A program made the position numbers and the translations under genes. A stretch of DNA of 64,000 nucleotides, taken from Paenibacillus rigui. Its GTDB lineage: Bacteria; Bacillota; Bacilli; Paenibacillales; NBRC-103111. This document shows positions 1 to 8,815 of this stretch, piece after piece; position 1 is the stretch's first letter, and every line of letters starts with the position of its first letter. The stretch is from the NCBI RefSeq assembly GCF_002234615.1, contig NZ_NMQW01000049.1, positions 1-64,000 on the forward strand, written 5' to 3'. Below the pieces are notes generated by a model that saw nothing but the letters and a program-made list of their open reading frames with translations, did no database searches and was not told the DNA's origin.

Positions 1-2446
1 CACCGGTTTGATCCGGAATCGTTTTGGCCGCTTTAGGATCATGATTCACTGCCGGCGGTGCAGTGACATTCATGATGAACGATGCATCCGTCTTGCCGCC
101 TTTGCCGTCCTCAGCCTTCACTGTAACTGTAGATACTCCTGCCTGCAAAGGCTTGAGTCTAAGCCAATTTCCATATACGTTGGCCGCAACGGAGCCCTCG
201 TTGGATGAAGCAGCCTGGAAAGTTAAAGCATCTCCATCCTCATCGGAAAAGCTTTGGGTCAAATCCAGACTCACCTCAGCTCCATTAGCATAGGCGGACT
301 GATCGGGAATCCCTGAAGCGGCTAGCTTAGGGTCGTGATTTACCGCCGCTGCCGTAACAGTTACGTTAAACAACGAGCTGGCCGTTTTTCCTCTTCCGTC
401 ATTAGCCGTAATATTAATAATCGCTGTGCCTGCTGCTACAGGAGTCACCTTCAGCTCACTGCCGTTAAGCTCAACTTTAGCTACCTTCGGACTCAACGAA
501 ACCACAGTAAATTTTAACGCATCCCCGTCTTCATCTTGAATCCGTTCGCTCAAATTGAATATAACTCCACTGCCGTTAAGGGCGATCGTCTGTTTAGGAA
601 TCGCTTGAATAACTACAGGAGCATGGTTTGTCGAAGACGTCAGCACAATAGCAGGAACAGCTGTCGTTTGTCCTGACACAATGTCTATGACGGCCGTATA
701 CGGATTCGGGGCAAAACCGTCCGCCGTCACACTCAAGCTCTGTCCCGCCCCGCTAAGTACGTCAGCAAATACAAAGCTGCCATCCGCTGCCGTAGCTGCG
801 TTAAGTCCTTGTAAAGTCACACTAGCGTTGGCCAACGGTTTGTTGGCGGTTCCGTAATATACGTTGCCGGTCACCGTCCCCCGAGCCTGTTTAGAACTGC
901 TGGATTTGGAAGAAGACCTGCTGCCAGCTAAGGCTTGGCCCGATGCACTTGTTACCGAGCTAATTTGCCCGCTGACTGCAGAGTAATTGGCAATAAGGTC
1001 TGCGGCTGCCACGCCATCCGGCAAAACCAGACTTTGAATTTTCACACCGGCAGGCAGCGTTACCTTAGCATCTTTATTCGTAATTTCCACCTTAGTGATG
1101 GTTCCAGTCGTTTGAAACGTGACCCCTGCAGAGCCGGAAACTGTAACCGTCCCCATATTCCCCGTCCCGCTAACAACCGAGTCTTGCGACGATTGGAGGT
1201 TAAGCGAAGCTACATTGGCATCGATTTCAACACGGGCAGCGCCATCGTTCACTGTCAGCTTGGGAATTGTAACGCCTGCATCTGCTGTAACAACAGCATT
1301 CGAGTTAACTACAATTTCATTGACCGAGGTGCTTCCCGAAGGCTCTACCCGAACCTCCGTTTTATTAATTTCAACCTTTTCCAAAGCAGAGTTATCAAAA
1401 ACAACCGTATGCGAGGAGCCCCCGTCTACAATCGTTGTACCTTTTACTTGCAGATTTTTTCCGTAGAAATCGTTCTTTAATTCATCTCCTATTCTAAAGT
1501 TACCGCTGACCTGGAGATTCTGAACCGTAATATAATCCGCCTTTACGTCCATATTTCCATCCATCATGTAACCCTGTCCATCCAGAACCAAATTTCGGCT
1601 AAATTCCTTCTCATCCCCTTCTACAGCTTGTCCGTCCTTATGCAGTTCGAGTGAGGTAATCTTTGTTACGCTTGCACCCTCCGTCTCGAAGGAGATAACA
1701 GCCCCTATTAATATAGGCGCGTTCGACTGGCCTAAGAGTCCTTTTACCGTTTCACCCTTGGCATATGTATGCTGATTTATGGTTACAGACTGGTCCGTTA
1801 TACTCTCTATTACACCCGAGGCAATCGCATTATGGTCAGCCAAATGCAGTAGACGCGACACTACCAAAGCCAGCTCCTGTCTCTCTACAGCGCGCTTGGG
1901 TGCAAAATACGTGCCATCGCCGACCATCAGTCCCGCTTCATGAACCGTTTGAACATCAGCCTTGGCCCAATCACTTATTTCATTCCTGTCTTCAAAAGGC
2001 AAATTCGTATCACGACTTGTCGAGAGAAGTTGCTTGCCGCGTACTAAAACGACCGCTAGCTGCTCCCGCGTCAGCATTTCACCCACGCCAAATATATTTT
2101 GTTCCCTACCTTGGAAAACCTTCGCCCTTACCAGTGCCTCCACATATGGAAAAGCATAATGAGAAACAGGGATGTCTTTGAAGGTGGCTGTGGATGGCGG
2201 CTTGGTTACATCGAGTTGAAGCGCTTTAGCGATAAGAATGGCAAAATCTTGTCTGCTAATCATGCTAGTTGGCGCAAAAGCCGTGTCGCTTACTCCATTC
2301 ACCATACCAAGACCTTGAAGCTCCTTGATCGCATCTTTCGCATAGGATGACTCGATATCGTCAAATACGACGGAGTCAGCCAGCACTGGAGCCCCTTGGA
2401 CGAATAACAAAATGGATGCCGTTATGGAAAGCAGCTTTTTCTTCAT
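1..2446 (-). CDS. SLH-domain surface protein with cadherin-like repeats (partial, 3' end outside window)
   Basis: The reading frame is open from an ATG at 2446 to the left edge, about 815 codons. It is preceded by a GAAGGA ribosome binding site. It begins with a signal peptide (KKK then a hydrophobic stretch ending near VLADS). Three S-layer homology repeats follow (about residues 25-195), each with a typical TR/SRxxFA/QLA segment, which would anchor the protein to secondary cell-wall polymer. A beta-rich region, a Ser/Lys-rich linker near residue 515 (SRSSSKSSSSK) and a carboxypeptidase-regulatory-like beta-sandwich come next. Then there are at least two cadherin/dystroglycan-like repeats marked by NHDP and DEDGDAL. 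Family knowledge suggests a cell-surface adhesin or scaffold. The ligand cannot be told and the C-terminus is unseen. Confidence 0.85.
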   Translation of the reverse strand, partial: MKKKLLSITASILLFVQGAPVLADSVVFDDIESSYAKDAIKELQGLGMVNGVSDTAFAPTSMISRQDFAILIAKALQLDVTKPPSTATFKDIPVSHYAFPYVEALVRAKVFQGREQNIFGVGEMLTREQLAVVLVRGKQLLSTSRDTNLPFEDRNEISDWAKADVQTVHEAGLMVGDGTYFAPKRAVERQELALVVSRLLHLADHNAIASGVIESITDQSVTINQHTYAKGETVKGLLGQSNAPILIGAVISFETEGASVTKITSLELHKDGQAVEGDEKEFSRNLVLDGQGYMMDGNMDVKADYITVQNLQVSGNFRIGDELKNDFYGKNLQVKGTTIVDGGSSHTVVFDNSALEKVEINKTEVRVEPSGSTSVNEIVVNSNAVVTADAGVTIPKLTVNDGAARVEIDANVASLNLQSSQDSVVSGTGNMGTVTVSGSAGVTFQTTGTITKVEITNKDAKVTLPAGVKIQSLVLPDGVAAADLIANYSAVSGQISSVTSASGQALAGSRSSSKSSSSKQARGTVTGNVYYGTANKPLANASVTLQGLNAATAADGSFVFADVLSGAGQSLSVTADGFAPNPYTAVIDIVSGQTTAVPAIVLTSSTNHAPVVIQAIPKQTIALNGSGVIFNLSERIQDEDGDALKFTVVSLSPKVAKVELNGSELKVTPVAAGTAIINITANDGRGKTASSLFNVTVTAAAVNHDPKLAASGIPDQSAYANGAEVSLDLTQSFSDEDGDALTFQAASSNEGSVAANVYGNWLRLKPLQAGVSTVTVKAEDGKGGKTDASFIMNVTAPPAVNHDPKAAKTIPDQTG

Positions 2447-2565
2447 TCACCAGTCCTTCTTCCCTTTTAAAGTATAGTTCAAATATACTATCACATAGTA
2501 GGGACTGTAAATTTAATTTAGTATTATTTTGTAGCTTTAAATAAAATAATGTCGAATTTGGTCGT

Positions 2566-2611
2566 AAAAAAATAAAACACCCCCGCTTTCATCAACCGAA
2601 AGCAGAGGTGT
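2566..2611 (-). terminator. Intrinsic terminator after murQ
   Basis: The arms GCTTTC and GAAAGC, extended by ACACC/GGTGT, form a hairpin at 2577-2611. On the minus strand it is followed by a T-rich tract (2566-2577). It lies just beyond the murQ stop codon. Confidence 0.8.
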
Positions 2612-2627
2612 CAGCTCTAAATCTACT

Positions 2628-3545
2628 TTATACGCCGTTCGAGGAGGCCAGCTTGATCGCCTCGCGGACAAAGCCGTTGGCTTCTTGTAGCAATTGGATC
2701 GCTTCCGCAGCGCCCGTACCTACCAGCAGCATGACGATCGCCGTCTTGACGTGGCCACCGGCTTCTTCATACGCTTTCTCGATAGAGGCCGCATCCGCGC
2801 CTGTCGCCATATCAATCAACCGCTTGGCGCGGTGTACCAGCTTCTGATTCGTCGACTGCATTTCCACCATTAGATTATCATATACTTTGCCCGTCATAAT
2901 CATCGATGCGGTCGTGAGCATATTCAGAATCAGCTTCTGTGCCGTACCGGCCTTCATTCTCGTCGAACCGAGAACAGCCTCGGGGCCTACGACGGCCTCG
3001 ATCATGATGGACGCGCACTTGCCCATGGCCGAGTTGCGGTTATTAGATATCCCCACCACGGTAGCACCGAGCTCCTGCGCTCTCGTCATCGCTCCGATCA
3101 CATAAGGCGTCCGCCCGCTCGCCGCAATGCCTACGACCACATCCCGTGCGGTCACCTGCAGCTTGTCGACGTCTGCCGCTCCAAGCACCGCATCATCCTC
3201 GATGCCTTCCACGGCATTCTGGATCGCTTCCGGGCCTCCTGCGATAATACCTACGACCAGACCCGGATCCGTGCCGTAGGTAGGCGGACATTCCGATGCA
3301 TCGAGAATGCCCAGCCTGCCGCTCGTCCCCGCACCATAATAAAGCAGCCGCCCGCCCGTCTTGAAAGCGGCGACGATCGCCTCCACCGCCTCCGCAATGT
3401 GCGGAATGCAGGCCTCCACGACGCCAGGCACCTCACGGTCCTCCTGATTGATCAGCTTCAAAATATCAACGGCCGATTTCTGATCGATATGCCGGGTACG
3501 CTCATTGCGCTGCTCGGAAGTTAAGCCTTGTAAAGATAAATCCAT
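2628..3545 (-). CDS. murQ: N-acetylmuramic acid 6-phosphate etherase
   Basis: MurQ cleaves the lactyl ether of MurNAc-6-phosphate to GlcNAc-6-phosphate and D-lactate in the cytoplasm. The 305-residue product has the family's SIS-domain signature GAGTSGRLG, the ASECPPTYG segment and GIEDD, which carry the glutamates used in catalysis. The start is set at ATG 3545 because an AAGGAGG site lies about 6 nt upstream; the frame is open 19 codons further but with no good site. It is transcribed after the amino-sugar kinase, 29 nt apart, so the two form an operon: kinase first, then etherase. A clear terminator follows. Confidence 0.95.
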   Translation of the reverse strand: MDLSLQGLTSEQRNERTRHIDQKSAVDILKLINQEDREVPGVVEACIPHIAEAVEAIVAAFKTGGRLLYYGAGTSGRLGILDASECPPTYGTDPGLVVGIIAGGPEAIQNAVEGIEDDAVLGAADVDKLQVTARDVVVGIAASGRTPYVIGAMTRAQELGATVVGISNNRNSAMGKCASIMIEAVVGPEAVLGSTRMKAGTAQKLILNMLTTASMIMTGKVYDNLMVEMQSTNQKLVHRAKRLIDMATGADAASIEKAYEEAGGHVKTAIVMLLVGTGAAEAIQLLQEANGFVREAIKLASSNGV

Positions 3546-3574
3546 CCTGGTTCCTCCTTCGTTCAACATCGATG

Positions 3575-4525
3575 TTATAGGCTGTTGCTCTTGTTGTTCC
3601 ATTCTCTAACGGCCAGCAGCGCCGCCCCATAGGCTGGCTTGCGCTCGGACGAAACGACTTCCAGCTCGATGCCCCTTGCCTTGAGCTGCTCCCGGTACCG
3701 TTCCCCGAAGAGCGGCGAATGCCGGAAAATCGATCCGGTGACGGCAATAGGCAAGCGGCGGAAAGCTTCGTCCTTGCGCAGCATCGCTTCCGTTAAATCC
3801 GCCAACCCTGATGCGGCACGCCCGATAATGTCCCGCGCCGCGGAATCTCCGGCTTCGGCCGCCTGAATACACAGCTCCGCAAACTTGGCGACATGCTGCT
3901 TGTCAATATGAGGCTCATAAATATAGGAGCGAAGGTCTGCCGGAGATTCAAACCCGTACGCCGCCAGCACCAGCTCGGTGAGAAGCGTCGGCTCTAGCAC
4001 ACCGTCGTAGCTGAGCATAATCGCTTGCAGTGTCTGCAAGCCGATATCGTAACCGCTGCCGTGGTCTCCGAGCAGGTGCCCCCAGCCTCCGGTCCGGTAC
4101 TTGTTCCCCGAAGGAGTCAGTCCGTATACAATGGATCCGGTACCGGCGATAGCAATCATCCCTTGCGTGTCGCCGACCCCAGCCATCAGCGCGATTTCCG
4201 CGTCATTCATGATCGATATGAGAGGCGCAGGCCAGCCTTGACTTGTATAATACCGGGCCAAATGCTCGTGCACCCTCCGTTTCTCTTCTTCCATATAAAT
4301 GCCCGCCATGCCTATACAAATGCCTCGGCACTGCTGAGGCAAGTAAGCAGCCTTCCCGTGGAGCGCGTCCAGCATGTCCGTTAAATGACGCATCGCGGAA
4401 TCAAAGGGCAATGATTTGGGATTGCTGGCGCCTCCCCTATCGGTTAGCAGCTCTGTGCCATTCAGATCGGTAACGATCAATTCCGTTTTGGTGCCTCCAC
4501 CATCGAATCCAAGCACATATTCCAC
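3575..4525 (-). CDS. BadF/BadG-type amino-sugar kinase (MurNAc/GlcNAc kinase, MurK-like)
   Basis: This is a 316-residue ASKHA-fold kinase of the BadF/BadG/BcrA family. Phosphate-binding motif 1 is DGGGTKTE near the N-terminus, motif 2 is AGTGS near residue 115, and GWGHLLGDHGSG follows. Relatives phosphorylate GlcNAc and, in clostridial MurK, also MurNAc at the 6-hydroxyl. Its place directly upstream of murQ supports MurNAc as substrate. The frame opens at ATG 4567, but I prefer GTG 4525: it has an AGGTGA site, gives the family-like N-terminus xEYVLGFDGG, and leaves a palindromic operator in the leader rather than in the coding region. Substrate specificity is inferred from context. Confidence 0.85.
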   Translation of the reverse strand: MEYVLGFDGGGTKTELIVTDLNGTELLTDRGGASNPKSLPFDSAMRHLTDMLDALHGKAAYLPQQCRGICIGMAGIYMEEEKRRVHEHLARYYTSQGWPAPLISIMNDAEIALMAGVGDTQGMIAIAGTGSIVYGLTPSGNKYRTGGWGHLLGDHGSGYDIGLQTLQAIMLSYDGVLEPTLLTELVLAAYGFESPADLRSYIYEPHIDKQHVAKFAELCIQAAEAGDSAARDIIGRAASGLADLTEAMLRKDEAFRRLPIAVTGSIFRHSPLFGERYREQLKARGIELEVVSSERKPAYGAALLAVREWNNKSNSL

Positions 4526-4550
4526 ACGTTCACCTGCTTTATTGTAGAGT

Positions 4551-4566
4551 TGACACCAAGGTGTCA
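4551..4566. promoter_or_regulatory. Palindromic operator candidate in the kinase-murQ leader
   Basis: TGACACC and GGTGTCA are perfect 7-bp inverted arms separated by 2 bp. The site lies about 13-28 nt downstream of the predicted start of transcription, where a bound repressor would block elongation. The RpiR regulator encoded at 10619 is a plausible ligand (inference). Confidence 0.55.
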
Positions 4567-4585
4567 TACCACCAAGACTACTTTT

Positions 4586-4614
4586 AGAATAATCGATATC
4601 GGCAATTTTGTAAA
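4586..4614 (-). promoter_or_regulatory. Promoter for the kinase-murQ operon
   Basis: On the minus strand, -35 TTTACA (4614-4609) and -10 TATTCT (4591-4586) are separated by 17 bp. Transcription would begin near 4579. Confidence 0.55.
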
Positions 4615-4725
4615 ATAATATTTTACGACTAGTCCAACGCCCTTTATGTTAAAAAATAATAAATGATGACAAAAATACATTGATTTATTTAGTAATAACA
4701 GCTATTATAGGCATATCAGCTATTG

Positions 4726-4739
4726 TTAAAGCGCTTTCT
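4726..4739. promoter_or_regulatory. cre-like site (CcpA)
   Basis: The site TTAAAGCGCTTTCT carries a 10-bp palindromic core and matches the cre consensus except at the second and last bases. It lies between the two divergent promoters of the MurNAc locus, so carbon catabolite repression of either or both operons is plausible. Confidence 0.5.
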
Positions 4740-4816
4740 TAGAATTAGAGGCACAGCGTCGCCCTACCTTGGGATCATGCATTTTCCATTGATTACTTTT
4801 AAAATAAAATTTTATA

Positions 4817-4844
4817 TTGAAATCTTATTTCATGATGCTATAAT
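4817..4844 (+). promoter_or_regulatory. Promoter for the namZ operon
   Basis: -35 TTGAAA (4817-4822) and a perfect -10 TATAAT (4839-4844) are separated by 16 bp. The predicted leader is about 165 nt long. Confidence 0.7.
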
Positions 4845-4898
4845 AGATTGTGTAAGGTAAATTGACATTTAAGTATCATGATTGAGAGAATCACGCTG

Positions 4899-4973
4899 CA
4901 ATGAACAGCCGAATTCAGTCCAATCCGGTTCTTACTCCGGCTTGCCTGAATGCCAAACAGAGGGCTGTCATTG
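4899..4973 (+). promoter_or_regulatory. Structured 5' leader upstream of namZ
   Basis: Nested complementary arms are visible: CAATGAACAGCC (4899) with GGCTGTCATTG (4963), ATTCAG (4913) with CTGAAT (4946), and an inner CCGG/CCGG hairpin. The stem lies inside the predicted leader about 40 nt before the start codon. I see no U-tract and recognise no known riboswitch class. Confidence 0.45.
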
Positions 4974-5015
4974 TGAATCTATCCTATTCTGTTCTACTAA
5001 AAAGGGGGTTGCACG

Positions 5016-6206
5016 ATGAGTCATGCCGTTCAGGTCGGAGCGGATCAGCTTCCGTCCATGGGCAGCAAGCTGCTGCGCAACAAACGCTTTGCTTTGCTGA
5101 CCAACCCGACGGGAATCGATTCGAAATTCAGATCCACTATTGATCTCTGTCATCAAATCGACGGCGCCGAGCTCACCGCATTGTTTGCTTGCGAGCACGG
5201 ACTGCGCAACGAGAAGCAAGCGGGCATTTATTTCGAGGATGAACTCGATCCCGTCTACGGTATTCCGGTATATAGTCTTTACGGAACGAACCGCAAGCCT
5301 ACGGCAGCCATGCTTCAGAACATCGACGCCGTCGTGTACGACATTCAAGATTTGGGCATCCGCTTTTATACTTATTTAACAACCTTAGTCTACATGATGC
5401 AGTCATGTGCCGAGCATAAGGTGGAGCTTATCGTCCTGGACCGGCCGAACCCACTCGGCGGCTGCCGCATCGAAGGCGGGCTGCTGGAGGAAGGCTTCTT
5501 CTCGATGGTAGGCGCCTGGAAGATGCCGGTGCTCAGCGGGATGACCATCGGTGAATTCGCCCGGCTGGTGAACAGCCAGCTGGAGCAGCCGTGCGAGCTG
5601 CAGGTCGTTCCGCTGATCGGCTGGAATCGTTCGATGGAATATCCCGACACCGGGCTGCCATGGGTCATGCCCTCACCGAACATGCCTACCATCGATACGG
5701 TTCGCGTCTATGCCGCCAACTGCTTATATGAAGGAACGAATGTATCGGAAGGACGGGGCACGACGAAGCCTTTCGAAATGATAGGCGCCCCATGGATGCA
5801 GCATCAGCGCGTATGCGATGCGATGAACGACATGCAGCTGCCGGGCGTATGGTTCCAGCCGGTGACCTTCACCCCTTCATTTAAAAAGCATACCGGTCTG
5901 CTCTGCAATGGCGTGATGACCTATGTGACGGACAAAGTGCAGTTCCGCTCTGCGGAAACGGGCCTCCGGTTGCTGCATCAAATCCAGTCCATGCATCCGG
6001 GCGAGTTCGACTGGTACCGTGGAAATGAAGAAGGTCTCCCTTTTATCGACATCTTGACCGGCAGCGACCAGGTCCGAACAACGCTTCACGAGACCGGAGC
6101 CGTCGAGCGCATTATCGCCGGATGGCGCAAGGACTGCGAGGCATGGAAGCAATTGAGAAAGCCTTATTTGCTCTATGAAGAGCCTGAGGATGCAGTGCAT
6201 GGCTGA
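5016..6206 (+). CDS. namZ: Exo-beta-N-acetylmuramidase, NamZ/DUF1343 family, without signal peptide
   Basis: The 396-residue protein is a full-length DUF1343 member: LLTNPTGID near the N-terminus, ACEHGLRNEKQAG, VYDIQDLGIRFYTY, DRPNPLGG, PSPNMPT and EGTNVSEGRGTT. The family enzyme of B. subtilis (YbbC/NamZ) releases MurNAc from the non-reducing end of peptidoglycan fragments. Unlike that secreted enzyme, this one starts MSHAVQVG with no signal peptide or membrane segment, so it should act in the cytoplasm on imported MurNAc-containing oligosaccharides (inference). The start is supported by AAAGGGGG upstream. It overlaps the next gene by 8 bp. Confidence 0.9.
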   Translation: MSHAVQVGADQLPSMGSKLLRNKRFALLTNPTGIDSKFRSTIDLCHQIDGAELTALFACEHGLRNEKQAGIYFEDELDPVYGIPVYSLYGTNRKPTAAMLQNIDAVVYDIQDLGIRFYTYLTTLVYMMQSCAEHKVELIVLDRPNPLGGCRIEGGLLEEGFFSMVGAWKMPVLSGMTIGEFARLVNSQLEQPCELQVVPLIGWNRSMEYPDTGLPWVMPSPNMPTIDTVRVYAANCLYEGTNVSEGRGTTKPFEMIGAPWMQHQRVCDAMNDMQLPGVWFQPVTFTPSFKKHTGLLCNGVMTYVTDKVQFRSAETGLRLLHQIQSMHPGEFDWYRGNEEGLPFIDILTGSDQVRTTLHETGAVERIIAGWRKDCEAWKQLRKPYLLYEEPEDAVHG

Positions 6207-7335
6207 ACAAACCGATTATGGAACAGCCGGGCAGACCGGTTTAACCGTCACCTTGCTCGACAAGATGTGGGAGCCCCTTCGCCAAGCGATGTCCGACAGG
6301 CTCATCCCTGGCGCATCCGCCGCTGTTCTGTATAAAGGGGAACGCCTGCGGTATGCCGGCGGACTTGCAGTAGATATTCCGAGTGAAACCACAGAGGCGA
6401 CCCTGGAAACCCTGTACGACTGCGCATCGCTGACGAAGGTTTCCGTCACCCTCCCTCTTGTATTGATCCTGCTGGATCAAGGCAAGCTGAAGTTAGAGGA
6501 TCCGGTGTCAAGCTATCTGCCCGAGTTTCATCGGGCGGATAAGTCGATGATCACCCTTCGCCACCTGCTATCGCACACTTCCGGTTTCGTCGCATCTTAC
6601 GATTTCCATACCCAGCCTTGGACCCCGCAGGAGATTCTCGACTTCCTGGCCAAGGAGCCGTTAGCTTACGAGCCTGGGACATTATGTATCTACAGCGACG
6701 TAGGGTTCATCCTGCTCGGCGAAATCATTCCCCGCTTGTTCGGGATGCCGCTGGACCAAGCGGCCAAGAAGCACTTGTTCGATCCCCTCGGGATGAAGGA
6801 TAGCGGGTTCCGTCCTTCCCCCGGGGAACGTCCAAGAATTGCAGCCACCGAGTACTCGATGGCAACGCAGGCGTACTGGCACGGCATCGTTCACGACGAG
6901 AACGCCCGGGCCATGGGAGGGGTTAGCGGACATGCGGGGCTGTTCGCCACCGCAGCCGATCTGCTCGAGTATGCCCGAATGTGGCTCGCTTCGGCCAACG
7001 TTCGCCCATCCGCGGCGCACAAGCCGTGCCTGCTCTCCCCTCCGGCAGCTGTACGGGCCATTACGAAGCAAACCCCGCTGCTGCCGGAGGTGAACCGGGG
7101 GCTCGGCTGGGTCCTGAAGGGCGACACGGCCGACGTGTCCGGCCGCTTCTTCTCACAGCAGGCCTTCGGCCATACCGGCTTCACCGGAACAAGCCTTTAT
7201 CTGGACCCGCTTCAGGAACTGGCCGTCGTGTTATTAACCAATCGTGTGCACTACGGACGCGAGCAATCCGTTACACAGCTGCGTACCGACTTTCATGATG
7301 CTGTCGCTGCGGCTATTCAAGCCAGCAGTTTATGA
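6199..7335 (+). CDS. Serine hydrolase of the beta-lactamase/PBP-like family (YbbE/AmlH-like)
   Basis: This is a 378-residue class C beta-lactamase-fold protein. The nucleophile motif SLTK lies in CASLTK, a YSD element follows at Y-S-D-V-G, and HTG occurs in GHTGFTGT near the C-terminus. In Bacillus a homologue (ybbE, called amlH/amiE) sits next to namZ in the MurNAc operon, suggesting removal of peptide from muropeptides. No signal peptide is seen, so like NamZ here it is probably cytoplasmic. ATG 6199 is chosen because TGAGGA lies 8 nt upstream; an in-frame ATG at 6175 lies deep inside namZ. Translational coupling to namZ is likely. Confidence 0.85.
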   Translation: MAEQTDYGTAGQTGLTVTLLDKMWEPLRQAMSDRLIPGASAAVLYKGERLRYAGGLAVDIPSETTEATLETLYDCASLTKVSVTLPLVLILLDQGKLKLEDPVSSYLPEFHRADKSMITLRHLLSHTSGFVASYDFHTQPWTPQEILDFLAKEPLAYEPGTLCIYSDVGFILLGEIIPRLFGMPLDQAAKKHLFDPLGMKDSGFRPSPGERPRIAATEYSMATQAYWHGIVHDENARAMGGVSGHAGLFATAADLLEYARMWLASANVRPSAAHKPCLLSPPAAVRAITKQTPLLPEVNRGLGWVLKGDTADVSGRFFSQQAFGHTGFTGTSLYLDPLQELAVVLLTNRVHYGREQSVTQLRTDFHDAVAAAIQASSL

Positions 7336-7377
7336 ATAAAGCAGTACTAATTCGATATGATGCGGAGGAGCACATGT

Positions 7378-8688
7378 ATGAGAAAAAAACCGATCACTTT
7401 AGCAGCAGTAGGTCTTTCTTTGGCAGTAGCAATGACGGGGTGCGGCGGCGGTGACGCCGGGAAGACGAAGGATGCGGGCAATGCCTCGACACAGACACCG
7501 GCAGCCAACAAGGTGAAGGTCACCGTCACCTCGTGGAGAGCGGAGCAGAGCGAAGTCGATTTGTATAAAAAAATTCAAGCCGAATTAAACAAAACGTATC
7601 CGGAAATCGAGCTCGATTTCAAGCCGGTGAAGGCGACGGAGTACAACACTTCATTGAACGTAGCGTTAAAAACCGAAACCGCGGCCGATATCATCCATCT
7701 TCGTCCTTATTCCGGAGCTACCGCCTTGGCGGATGCCGGTTACCTGGAGCCGATCGATGGACTCAAGGGTCTCGAAAACTTCAGCAAGGACCAGCTGATC
7801 GCCGCACAAGGGTCGGATAAGAAGCAGTACGGCGTCCCTTACATGCTGAGCTCGACGCAAATTTTGTACAACAAAAAAATATTTGCCAAATACAACCTTC
7901 AGGAGCCTAAAACATGGGATGACCTGATGAAAGCCGCCGAGACGCTGAAGCAAAACAAAGTCACGCCGTTCGCTTTCGGCTCCAAGGAGGGCTGGGTGCT
8001 CTCCTTGATGCACGGTGCGATTGCACCGCAATTTTACGGCCAAGATTTTGCAGCCAAGTTCTTGAAGGGCGAAGCGAAGATCGACAGTCCGGAATTCCTG
8101 AAATCAATCGAAGCGATGAACAGCCTGGCGCCTTACTTCCCGGCAAATTTTGAAGGCCTCGGCATGGAGGATGTCCGCACCCTATTCGCTACCGAACAAA
8201 CAGCGATGGTCATCGACGGTCACTTCGAGATCGCCTCCATTCTTGCGCTGAATCCGAAGCTGGAAATGGACGCTTTCGCAGTTCCGCCTGTGGATCCAAG
8301 CGGCAAAGCTACCGTATCCACTTGGGTGGACGGATCGTTTGGTATCAACAAAAATTCCAAGAACAAGGACGCTGCCAAGAAAGTACTGGAATTCATGACG
8401 ACCAAAGCATACGGCTCGCTGATCTTGAACAACACGAAGTCCCCGTCCCCGATTCAGGGCGTAACGACGGAAGATCCGCTGATCAACAAAATTGCCAAAT
8501 TGTCGAGCACGAATGCAGCGCCTTACTTTGCCGTCACCTACCTGAATTCGGGCAACCCGACGAGCAAAGCGACGCTGGAAGGCTTACTGCAAGGCATGTA
8601 CCTCAAGAAAGCTACACCGAAGCAAGTTGTAGAAGAACTTCAAAAAAGCGTAGACACCTGGTTTAAACCTGCTGCTGCGGGCAAATAA
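7378..8688 (+). CDS. ABC transporter sugar-binding lipoprotein
   Basis: The 436-residue protein has a lipoprotein signal peptide ending in the lipobox MTGC (the Cys is about residue 23), then a family 1 solute-binding fold (WRAEQSEVDLYKK, VPYMLSSTQILYNKKIF, GHFEIASI). It should capture a sugar outside the membrane and deliver it to the two permeases that follow. Given the operon, the ligand is probably a MurNAc-containing saccharide or muropeptide (inference). GGAGGAG lies 8 nt before ATG 7378; the frame is open 7 codons further upstream. No ATPase gene is in the operon, so a shared MsmX-type ATPase must energise it. Confidence 0.9.
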   Translation: MRKKPITLAAVGLSLAVAMTGCGGGDAGKTKDAGNASTQTPAANKVKVTVTSWRAEQSEVDLYKKIQAELNKTYPEIELDFKPVKATEYNTSLNVALKTETAADIIHLRPYSGATALADAGYLEPIDGLKGLENFSKDQLIAAQGSDKKQYGVPYMLSSTQILYNKKIFAKYNLQEPKTWDDLMKAAETLKQNKVTPFAFGSKEGWVLSLMHGAIAPQFYGQDFAAKFLKGEAKIDSPEFLKSIEAMNSLAPYFPANFEGLGMEDVRTLFATEQTAMVIDGHFEIASILALNPKLEMDAFAVPPVDPSGKATVSTWVDGSFGINKNSKNKDAAKKVLEFMTTKAYGSLILNNTKSPSPIQGVTTEDPLINKIAKLSSTNAAPYFAVTYLNSGNPTSKATLEGLLQGMYLKKATPKQVVEELQKSVDTWFKPAAAGK

Positions 8689-8715
8689 TCCCGCCTAATC
8701 CCGGCCTCACTCTCA

Positions 8716-8779
8716 GGCTGCCGCCGCTTCTCACAGGTGCAACTCCCCCGCGGAGCCCCTGCGGCGGCGGCCATTTTTC
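8716..8779 (+). terminator. GC-rich hairpin with T-run between binding-protein and permease genes
   Basis: GGCTGCCGCCGC (8716-8727) pairs with GCGGCGGCGGCC (8761-8772) over 12 positions (one G-U), followed by ATTTTTCC. It probably acts as a partial terminator or 3' mRNA stabiliser, giving more binding protein than permease, a common arrangement in ABC sugar operons. Confidence 0.7.
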
Positions 8780-8815
8780 CTATTGACCATCAATCCATCG
8801 TGAGGTGAATGTACT

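Noticed and set aside
935-1480. 181-codon plus-strand frame
   Set aside because: It lies opposite the SLH gene, whose signal peptide, SLH repeats and start site are clear.
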